This document shows positions 1 through 7,104 of a stretch of 64,000 nucleotides of DNA, one piece after another. Below the pieces are notes generated by a model, which saw only the letters and a list, made by a program, of their open reading frames with translations, made no database searches and was not told the origin of the DNA. Numbering within the stretch: position 1 is the first letter of the stretch; each line of letters opens with the position of its first letter. Source of the stretch: Leucocoprinus leucothites (taxonomy: Eukaryota; Basidiomycota; Agaricomycetes; Agaricales; Agaricaceae); contig JAACJO010000001.1 of NCBI GenBank assembly GCA_013368445.1, positions 1,674,001 to 1,738,000 on the forward strand. The letters run 5' to 3'. Position numbers and translations under genes: made by a program.

Positions 1-222
1 AGCCTCTTCCCCCATGCTGCACAGAGGGCAGCTTTTTATCAGCTTCTTGGCCAGGCGCAATCGAGGCTTGATGCTGCTCAGGGAAAACAGGACTCGTCTT
101 CAGACTCGGATGCTTATCTACTGTCCTCCAATAGTGAGATTATTCAACTAGTCGATATGCCAGCCGTTGCTATTGCAATGTGGAGGGTTTACTTATATGA
201 ACGTAATATCGTTAGAGAGTAG
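1..222 (+). CDS. 3' end of an unrecognised protein gene (partial)
   Basis: Frame 1 is open from the window edge to a TAG at 220-222, giving a 73-residue C-terminal piece that ends in MWRVYLYERNIVRE. The piece has an Ala/Gln-rich helical stretch, then an acidic Ser/Asp patch, then a more hydrophobic end. I do not recognise the family and the rest of the gene lies outside the window. The coding call rests on the uninterrupted frame, fungal-looking codon use and the convergent position 3' to 3' with PRE3, with about 120 bp between stop codons. It could be a chance open frame. Confidence 0.45.
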   Translation, partial: SLFPHAAQRAAFYQLLGQAQSRLDAAQGKQDSSSDSDAYLLSSNSEIIQLVDMPAVAIAMWRVYLYERNIVRE

Positions 223-344
223 ATAGCAGATAGAATATACCTCCTGCATAATAGCTGGTCACAGGCCAATGTTGTTCAACCACCCATGTCAACTGAAAGA
301 GAAGCTGAGAAAATAGATTGATATAATACAAGTGTACATTCAGC

Positions 345-1365
345 TTATGCTTCAACTGCCATCGGGGCAACATCCTCAACATGTTTTACTGCTTGACCCA
401 ATACTTCATAGCCTTCCCAGAATTTGGGTAGCTCGTTTCCAGGAACAAACAGTCTCTCCACACCGTCCTCTGTAATGACACACATGCGGATAACACCTCC
501 CGACGAGCCATCACGAGACATCGCAAGAGCCAGAGCTATGCGAAGCTCATCAGAATATGTTTGAGAAAGAAAAGGCGAAAAACCCTCACTGTTCTTCACA
601 AAGTTAACAGTCTCATCGCGGCCCCAATTCTCCTTGTAAGTAGCATCGCAATAACCATAGACGTACGTCGAGCCAGAGCCTGATACGATCGATCATTAAG
701 GGGATTGCAATAATGAAACACAAGCAGACGTACCACCGATGGCCCAAGGTTGACGGAACAAACCACCACCGAGAGGAATATTATATACGCTTGGTCCAAC
801 TTCCTTATCCCATCCGGCCACGATAATGCCTGCGCTCAGTGCATCTTTGTTTTCATAGCATATACGCTGAAAGAGTGCGGCTGCCGTGTGCACAGGCGGT
901 GGACCACCAGACATTTGCCTAATTCAGAGAAAAGTACAGAGGAATAGTCAGAGCCCGATCGCTTGGAAAACCTGAAAGATCGACTGGCATACGTGTATAG
1001 TTGGAGTTGATAGTGGACCATGTCAGCGACGGCTTGGGTGTCGGCTGCTGAGCCTGACCGACAACAGTAGATACGGTCATGTACATGTGTAAGTTTGTCT
1101 GTCACTCGATTGGCCTAATGAAATCGAGGTTGACTTAATCAGCTTGCATGAATCGCCAAGAAATGAATTTGAGCGCACGATATAGCTTCCTGTCGTTGTT
1201 CGACTGTCTGCGCCAATAACAACGCCTCCATTAAATTGGACAGCCATAATCGAGGTCTAGGAGAGATCGCAAGTCAGAAACCGCATCTAGCGCAGTCGAG
1301 TTCAGCATACTTACACCTAGGTTAACCTCACCGGTCTTGAGTCTGTTCATGTCGATGTGGTCCAT
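345..1365 (-). CDS. PRE3: 20S proteasome subunit beta1 (PSMB6 type, caspase-like activity)
   Basis: This is the catalytic beta1 subunit of the 20S core, which cleaves after acidic residues in the proteasome of nucleus and cytoplasm. The start at 1363-1365 gives a 17-residue propeptide ending [11 protein letters not shown]. The next exon begins [11 protein letters not shown], so the active Thr1 is preserved, as are the Asp in GADSRTTTG and the Lys in the [10 protein letters not shown] stretch. Further hallmarks are [34 protein letters not shown] and [12 protein letters not shown]. Intron 1 is 1257-1314 and the second ends in TAG before the exon coding ANRVTDK. A small intron also interrupts the region before [11 protein letters not shown]. 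The C-terminus is slightly longer than in yeast. It is transcribed away from a truncated RPN12 copy, from the promoter at 1366-1477. Confidence 0.95.
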
Positions 1366-1393
1366 GATTTGAGGTAGGGGATGAGTGTGGGAG

Positions 1394-1457
1394 ATGACGC
1401 GTCGCGAGCTTTTGGGCAGGAGTGATGGCTGATCAAATAATTGGGTGCACGCGTCAT
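1394..1457. promoter_or_regulatory. Inverted ACGCGTCAT motif pair in PRE3 promoter (copy 1)
   Basis: ATGACGCGT at 1394-1402 and ACGCGTCAT at 1449-1457 are exact reverse complements about 46 bp apart, between the PRE3 start and the former RPN12 start. The same pair sits in copy 2, and ACGCGTCA recurs at the PRE10 promoter. The core ACGCGT is the MluI/MCB-type hexamer. Binding by any factor is inference. Confidence 0.5.
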
Positions 1458-1477
1458 CCCCCTCTCTCTTACCACAC

Positions 1478-1556
1478 ATATCATCCCAACCCAACCTCCG
1501 TGCTCTCTACACAGTGCTCATCCACTCTTTCACTTCACAGCCCTGTGAACTCAATG
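1478..1556 (+). pseudogene. RPN12 first-exon fragment without start codon
   Basis: It encodes ISSQPNLRALYTVLIHSFTS, aligned with MSSQPNLRALYTELIRSFTS of the intact gene at 4680. The start codon has become ATA, and after SQPCEL the RPN12 sequence stops and the frame runs into the CDT1-like segment. It is a remnant left by duplication of the bidirectional promoter. Confidence 0.85.
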
Positions 1557-2839
1557 CACTTGCCAGACCATTAACATCATCTTCCATTTCACATCGTAAG
1601 GAGACGTCTAGGACGTCCGCACTCAATAAACTATACGATCACTTGACACGCTTCTGCGCTATCCATAACTCTCTCCAGCGTGCCATTTCCCATGTTTTGG
1701 CGACTCGTGCCGTTCTCCGCCCTCGGATTCAGGGCAGCTTCGCAATGTGATCAATCGTATCTCTCTCAAGACATACTCTGGACTGTCATCTTCGTTTGAG
1801 GCTGATGATTTGAAACGCCTTGCTGGCTCTGGGAGTGGAACAGCCAGGGGCACGATGGTATGAAAAAGGGGAAAGAGAAGGAAGAGAACCCTTTCTTGGA
1901 TGAGCCTCCTGCATCAGATGACTGGACTCGAGGGGCAATGGGCTTTCTGGTTACTTCCACCACTCACTTATCAAAGCAAGCTCGTCAACGAGTTCCAGCA
2001 TACGGTGTCGGGATTAAAATAGAAATCGAGACCTTCGCAGCATCTGTTAACCCACAAACTCCATCTAATAAAGCTTCTACTGACCTCCGTGATGTGGAAA
2101 CACCCCCAGAAACACCCATTAAGTGGACTGGTTCACTTGCTGAAACAGGTCCAGCAATATCCCCCACTTCCGAGCGTCAAGCTCTTGATGAACGTATCCG
2201 CCAGAAATCTCTTACAGCATCGCCGACCAAAAGCACTTAAGGCCCCGCACCCCCGAATTCTAGTTTAACCCGTGATCAGATGCTTAAGCTAAGCCAAGAG
2301 GAAACAAGGAGGCGATGCCTCCTGGGTCGCCTTGATCGGGTTGCCGAGAGCGTTTGGATGTTTGTAGTCCATTATTTGACTGAATCGTTCCCTGCTCAGA
2401 CCATTATAGAAAATTCTCTGCCCCGGTAACTGACAGCCTGGCCATATCTGGACGGAGGCAATGCGCACTACCAGCTTCCGGGGTGGCTGCTGAAACTGTA
2501 CAATCATCTCACATACCCGTTTCTGCTGCAGAACCCGACGAGTCACTAGCTCTTCTGACGAAGCTCTGCCCATTCCTCTTTAAGACGCTAGACATCCAAG
2601 GAGAAGAGTGGCTGGAGATGCCTGCTTCACTTTCTAATCCCTTGGGTAATTCGTCCGGAAAAAGCTCTGCCAGTACCACCCCCACCAAGCGTGGTCTTGT
2701 GCCACCACCCGGAGCGGGTAAAGGAGGCAGGAGATCCGGGGGAGGCTCGGGAGATCGTACGCAAAGAATTAGAGTTACAAGACTAGATCAAGCTTCATCT
2801 GCCTTGTTTCTATACAGTAGCTCGTATGACAAGTTATAA
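1557..2839 (+). pseudogene. CDT1-like DNA replication licensing factor pseudogene
   Basis: Pieces in different plus frames together read like a fungal Cdt1 homologue. An N-terminal piece around 1620-1740 contains LYDHLTRFCAIHNSLQRAIS. Next comes NVINRISLKTYSGLSSSFEADDL at 1745-1815, then DDWTRGAMGFLVTSTTHLSK with VPAYGVGIKIE near 1918-2025. LSQEETRRRCLLGRLDRVAE follows near 2290-2350, and VQSSHIPVSAAEPDESLALL with IQGEEWLEMP near 2500-2625. The frame changes near 1715, near 1820 (restoring a CWLWEW-like reading needs one base), and after the stop at 2238-2240, with no plausible splice sites at the first two. There is no start codon or promoter of its own. The family call rests on remembered Cdt1 motif resemblance. 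A heavily misassembled real gene is the alternative. Confidence 0.7.
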
Positions 2840-2934
2840 AATAGCTTTGTACAATTAGGCAGTACCATACTTTATACTTTCCTTGTTTTGTAACATCCAT
2901 ATTCAAATGTCACTCTCTCTCTACCTACAACTAG

Positions 2935-3924
2935 TTACCCTTTGACCTCCATCACCTCCTCCCAGGTTGAATCAATATACCACAAAATAGCAACGTGGCT
3001 ACCGGATATCTCCTTCAGTTTGGCGTTAGGATATTTCTCAGTCAACCACTTAGCCCATGCTGCCGGTGTCATCTTATCCTCCGACGCGCTAATCAGAATC
3101 ACTGGCTTGCGACTCATCTCCTCCAAAGTAAATCCCCAGTCACTGTGCATGACGTCGGCACGCTCCACAAATCCTTCCCAAGAACTGCCCACACTCTTCC
3201 TCATATTCGCTGCCATATTCTTCTCAAACTGGCCCTCTCCCAGCCCTCTCTCAATCTTCCACTTCTCGAACATGGCTTTCTCGTCTTCTTTAATATGGTC
3301 AAATATGAACTTTCTAATCAGCGCCTCCGAGCCTTCGGGTCGCCCCAGCTTCTTACTGAGAACGACTGACGCCAGGCGATGAAGCAACTGCCAGGGAATG
3401 TATCGGGAGGGCGGACCGACAGAAAAATAATTATCCCAGGTCAAATCTTCGGCGTATTGCTTGTGATACTTGAATGGCGTGACAGGGGCAAGCAAGAGGC
3501 AGGCGACGATGTGTCTGCTTGCCGGAAATATGTCCGTTGACGCGTTGAAGATCATCTGTGCCGGAACTGTTCCATACGCCCCCCCGCTCACGTAGAGCTT
3601 GTATTCTCCAACAGGGGCATTTGAGATACCCGGATGGGTGTGTTCGAGGAGGGCAGTGGTGTCCTGCGCTAATGCTTGATAGTATGGGGTCTTGTCCGGG
3701 TTTGCACGAATGGATGAGCTTCCCCATCCTGGGAGTGTCGGTGCGAGAAAGTGTGCATTATGTTTGACGATGACTGGTGATGGGCGTTTGGCATCGCCGA
3801 CAGTGAAGACACCGTGAAAAAAGAGGACTATGACCTTGCTGTCGAGATTCCCGCCCTCCTCATAGGCTAGGACCCTATCGCCAGCTAGGTTGAGGAATTT
3901 CTCTTGCTGAGATTCAGTTGACAT
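2935..3924 (-). CDS. Alpha/beta hydrolase-fold protein lacking the serine nucleophile
   Basis: A single-exon frame of 329 codons. The fold is suggested by VIVLFFHGVFTVG (oxyanion region), HFLAPTLPGWGSS, a nucleophile-elbow segment YVSGGAYGTVPAQM, a C-terminal acid in ISASEDKMTP and a histidine in SGSHVAILWY. Related fungal hydrolases read GGSYGT at the elbow. Here the codon at 3577-3579 gives Ala, so the usual serine is absent, while the Asp and His candidates remain. The protein may be a non-enzymatic pseudoenzyme, or the gene may be decaying without frame loss. It has no signal peptide or membrane segment. It lies inside the segment flanked by the duplicated proteasome promoter and is the only intact frame there. 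Its 3' end faces the CDT1 remnant. Confidence 0.85.
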   Translation of the reverse strand: MSTESQQEKFLNLAGDRVLAYEEGGNLDSKVIVLFFHGVFTVGDAKRPSPVIVKHNAHFLAPTLPGWGSSSIRANPDKTPYYQALAQDTTALLEHTHPGISNAPVGEYKLYVSGGAYGTVPAQMIFNASTDIFPASRHIVACLLLAPVTPFKYHKQYAEDLTWDNYFSVGPPSRYIPWQLLHRLASVVLSKKLGRPEGSEALIRKFIFDHIKEDEKAMFEKWKIERGLGEGQFEKNMAANMRKSVGSSWEGFVERADVMHSDWGFTLEEMSRKPVILISASEDKMTPAAWAKWLTEKYPNAKLKEISGSHVAILWYIDSTWEEVMEVKG

Positions 3925-4299
3925 GGATACCTCGGTTGGTCGCTGTAAAGGATGGCGAGATACTTTTATCCAGCACCACCTGATTGGTTTAATATTCGCT
4001 ACCTATTAGGAGGGCAGGACCTGCCCCTCTAGCCGTCCTGGTTTTAAGTGATTTCCCTATACCGTGATTGAGTACAACTTGGGATAAACGTTAAACTGTG
4101 ATCCCATGGTTCATACGCTGTCAAAATTTAAATTTAAATACTACTATGCTATGACCACGATATTTCCAATAAAAATCACGCAGAAGGGAGCAATAGTACC
4201 CGAGTTGTTCAAATATTAACGTGGGATTTTGGACCAATCTGACGTTTCCACACTATTATAGTATAGCTGCATTTTCTCGTGGAATATTTATCACTTGAC
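3925..4299. other. Intergenic, AT-rich stretch upstream of the hydrolase
   Basis: No gene seen. It holds the presumed promoter of the minus-strand hydrolase and AT-rich sequence around 4110-4260, and ends at the left edge of copy 2 of the duplicated segment. Confidence 0.6.
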
Positions 4300-4576
4300 C
4301 ATGTAAGTTTGTCTGTGACTCGATTGGCCTAAAGAAATCAAGGTCGACTTAATCAGCTTGCATGAAATGCTAAGATATAAGACTGAGCGCACGATATAGC
4401 TTCCTGTCGTCGTTCGACTGTCTGTGCCAATAACAACACCGCCATTAAATTGGACAGTCATAATCGAGGTCTGGGAGAGATCCCAAGGCAGAAACAGCAT
4501 CAAACATAGTCGAGTTCAGCATACTCACACCTCGGTGACCCCGCCGGCCTTGAGCCTATTCATGTCGATGTGGTCG
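4300..4576 (-). pseudogene. PRE3 5' fragment without start codon
   Basis: Exon 2 still reads [20 protein letters not shown] and the downstream acceptor before ANRVTDKLT survives. Exon 1 has drifted to [15 protein letters not shown], and the ATG of the functional gene is gone because TCCATGATT in copy 1 is TCGTAGGTG on the plus strand here. Homology stops inside exon 3 near 4300, so no subunit can be made. The fragment is a by-product of the duplication that kept RPN12's promoter. Confidence 0.85.
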
Positions 4577-4595
4577 TAGGTGATGAATGTGGAAG

Positions 4596-4659
4596 ATGAC
4601 GCGTCGCGAGCTTTTGGACAAGAGTGATGGCTGATCAAATAATTGGGTGCACGCGTCAT
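4596..4659. promoter_or_regulatory. Inverted ACGCGTCAT motif pair in RPN12 promoter (copy 2)
   Basis: ATGACGCGT at 4596-4604 and ACGCGTCAT at 4651-4659, ending 20 bp before the RPN12 ATG. Both arms and the spacing match copy 1, although the adjacent coding pieces have diverged. That fits selection on the element, but the function is inferred. Confidence 0.5.
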
Positions 4660-4679
4660 CCCCCTCTCTCTTACCACAC

Positions 4680-5761
4680 ATGTCATCCCAACCCAACCTC
4701 CGTGCTCTCTACACAGAGCTCATCCGCTCTTTCACTTCCCAGCCCTGTGATCTCAAGAAATGCGGGACTTTACTCTCGCAGTTGAAGGTATGGATGTTCT
4801 TCCGTCTATCGAATGGCCCGTCAATGAGGGTACGAGGTAGATTGGACTCATTGAAGCCGGTCTGTTGCTCCCTCAAGGAGAGCTCAATCCTACCGACCTT
4901 CAGGTGGCTCGTAAGCCTTCTGTTCTCTATGCACAAGATCTCGAATGACACTCTGTCCTAGGCGATATTCTCGAAATTGGTGCATTCTGCAGTATTCGTG
5001 CAAGAGATGTCCCCTCCTTCGATCGCTACTTTTCCCAATTGCAAACGTTCTACACCGACTATAGGTTAGTCTTCTTCAACGCGTGCTTGATCTGAATTTC
5101 ACATCCTTTGTTTCGTTTCGTCTCTTTCAGTTCAGTTCTCCCTCCGTCCAAGCGCGAATACCCTATCCGTGGCCTCCACCTCATCCGTCTATTAACGCAA
5201 AACCGCATTGCTGAGTTTCACACAACACTCGAAAGTCTTCCCCTGTCTGCGGATGCAATTGCCAAGAATCAATTCATTAGCCACCCTGTTAACCTCGAAC
5301 GATGGCTGATGGAAGGAAGTTACAGCAAAGTTTGGAATGCACGAGAAGAGGCACCGGCGGAGGAGTACAAGTTTTTCGTTGACAGTCTGATGGGCACTAT
5401 TCGGTAAGACATATCATACATTTATAATTTTGACTGGCTTAAAAATTTCGGCTTTATAGAAATGAGATTGCAAGTTGTGGTGAGGCCGCGTACGAGCGCT
5501 TGCCACTCAAGGATGCCGCTACACTCCTCTTCTTCCCCAATCGTTCAGATCTACTAAGATTTGCGGAGGAGGTGAGCTATATTCTTGTTTAACTATGAAA
5601 CCTATGGCTAACGCAGTGATGCACAGCGTGGATGGCAAGTAAACCTGACAGAGGGGACAATATCCTTCACCAAAAAGGGGGAGGAAAAGATGGAGATACC
5701 CAAGCAGAAACTCATCTCTGCTTCTCTAGCATATGCACGGGAATTAGAGCAGATCATTTAG
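4680..5761 (+). CDS. RPN12: 26S proteasome regulatory subunit RPN12 (PSMD8)
   Basis: A non-ATPase lid subunit of the 19S regulatory particle (CSN8/PSMD8/EIF3K domain), needed for lid assembly and docking. Six exons join cleanly: 4680-4787, 4841-4910, 4962-5064, 5131-5403, 5460-5571 and 5627-5761. That is 801 nt, or 266 residues, close to the family length. Diagnostic pieces are the N-terminal LRALYTELIRSF, GLIEAGLLLPQGELNPTDLQ, CSIRARDVPSFDRYFSQLQT, EYPIRGLHLIRLL, HPVNLERWLMEGSYSKVWNA and the winged-helix end TLLFFPNRSDLLRFAEERGW. The start sits 20 bp after the inverted promoter motif. The promoter is a duplicate of the one serving PRE3. PRE10 converges from the other side, with about 105 bp between stop codons. 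Confidence 0.96.
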
Positions 5762-5866
5762 AACCATTCTACAGTGTACTCGGGCTAATCTTTGCAATTG
5801 TAATTTTCCAGCATTAAGTATGAGAAGTGAATTGCGATAACTAGTATATACACACAAAATTACATT

Positions 5867-6936
5867 TTACTCGAATGTCTCGAGAGCTGCCTTGGCCTTG
5901 GCCTCTGCATCGCGCTGCAAGTCTTTGGGTACCTGTAGATGCACGCCCTTTGTCTCTTGTCCGATCCACGATAATTCAAGTTCAAATTCCTTCTCTTTGG
6001 CATCTTCATGCACAAGGTATATACTAAAACGACGGATAAGTTGGTTGAGATAGCGGTCAACTTGTTGAACGTACATTCGGGCCGCCTCATAAACAGCTTC
6101 CCGGATCGTTAGCTCTTGTAAATTAAGCTTCTCTAGCTCTGTCTTGGCGAGTTGACGACCCTTGCCCACAGCTGCACCGTTATAACCCTAATCGAGGGTG
6201 AGCATGCGTTTACAGGATACCACGACGGCGGGGGACTCACAAAAAATACACCACTGGGTTCTACAACATACAACGATGGTCCATCTTTATCCACCGCACC
6301 CAAAATTGTGCTGATACCGAAAGGCCGGACAGAAGAATAGAGCGTATAGGCTTGAACATAGAGTCCCAGTCGATCAGCAAGAATCTAGTTTCAGAGCAAT
6401 CAGGGGCTCATGCAAAGAATTGTTACGGTATAAGATTACCTTCAGCGGCGTAGGGGCGTCATAGGCGTCACGGTAATTAACAGCCTCATCTCGAGCTCGA
6501 TTGGCTATGTGTCTGCCGTCTGCAAGAAGACCTGCGGTAGCCTACTCCTCTGCCACATTCAGTCAAGAGGGGTGCGATGGAAGAGAGATAAACGCACCAA
6601 ACCAATGTGTCGGTCGATTGTTTGTATTCTCCGATTGGCCTCAGGCACAAGGAGCTTGGAGTGGATAAGTTTCTCGACTGCGAGAACAATTCCATCTTTC
6701 ACTTTGAGACCAATCGCAGTTCTGGAATATCATTCTTAGCATCATTCTCTGCTTATTTTGACCAAGGAAGACACACCCAGAGTTCTCGACGGCCTTTGTC
6801 GCATATTCTACCTACATTGGGCGTGATTAGATGAGTTCATTCAAATGATTACGTCGCGCAAATGCACCTGGAAGATACGGCCATCTGGAGAGTATGTACT
6901 CGCTGAAAGGTCGTAGCCTGTGCCGATAGAAGTCAT
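5867..6936 (-). CDS. PRE10: 20S proteasome subunit alpha7 (PSMA3 type)
   Basis: A structural alpha-ring subunit that gates the 20S core. Exon 1 (6868-6936) codes [20 protein letters not shown] plus IFQ and joins [12 protein letters not shown], the alpha-subunit signature. It continues with [37 protein letters not shown], then [36 protein letters not shown], and the last exon [20 protein letters not shown] up to an acidic/Ala tail ending AKAALETFE. The run [15 protein letters not shown] identifies alpha7 rather than another alpha subunit. The introns are short. It is divergent from the NUP82-like gene with 168 bp between starts, and that promoter holds ACGCGTCA at 7006-7013. Confidence 0.94.
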
Positions 6937-7005
6937 GCTGGATGGCAATGGATTGAAACAGAGGGGAAGGACGCGCAAGCAAGTATATACATCACTTCTG
7001 ATCGA

Positions 7006-7050
7006 ACGCGTCAGTAGTCCGTGAGAAAATCTACGCGCATCACGCGTGCC
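7006..7050. promoter_or_regulatory. ACGCGTCA / CACGCGTG motifs in PRE10-NUP82 promoter
   Basis: ACGCGTCA at 7006-7013 and CACGCGTG at 7041-7048 lie in the 168 bp between the PRE10 and NUP82 start codons. The first matches eight of nine bases of the element paired in the PRE3/RPN12 promoters. A regulatory role is inference. Confidence 0.35.
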
Positions 7051-7104
7051 CAATGCAGACTTTGTGATGTTGTTATTCATTTCAAGCACTCAGAATAAGC
7101 ATCC

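Larger units (their letters stand above)
1086..1556. repeat. Duplicated proteasome promoter segment, copy 1
   Basis: About 0.46 kb that matches 4300-4755 in the same orientation at roughly 85-90% by eye, with the promoter core almost identical. It contains the 5' exons of PRE3 on the minus strand, the intergenic promoter and the first 26 codons of RPN12 on the plus strand. In this copy PRE3 is intact and continues. The RPN12 piece has ATA at 1478-1480 where copy 2 has ATG, and it runs into unrelated CDT1-like sequence after SQPCEL. Confidence 0.9.
4300..4755. repeat. Duplicated proteasome promoter segment, copy 2
   Basis: Direct repeat of 1086-1556. Here the RPN12 side is intact (ATG 4680-4682), and the PRE3 side is a remnant covering exon 1, exon 2 and the start of exon 3. 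From GAAGATGACGCGTCG to TTACCACACA only a few bases differ between the copies, fewer than in the flanking exon sequence. Confidence 0.9.
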
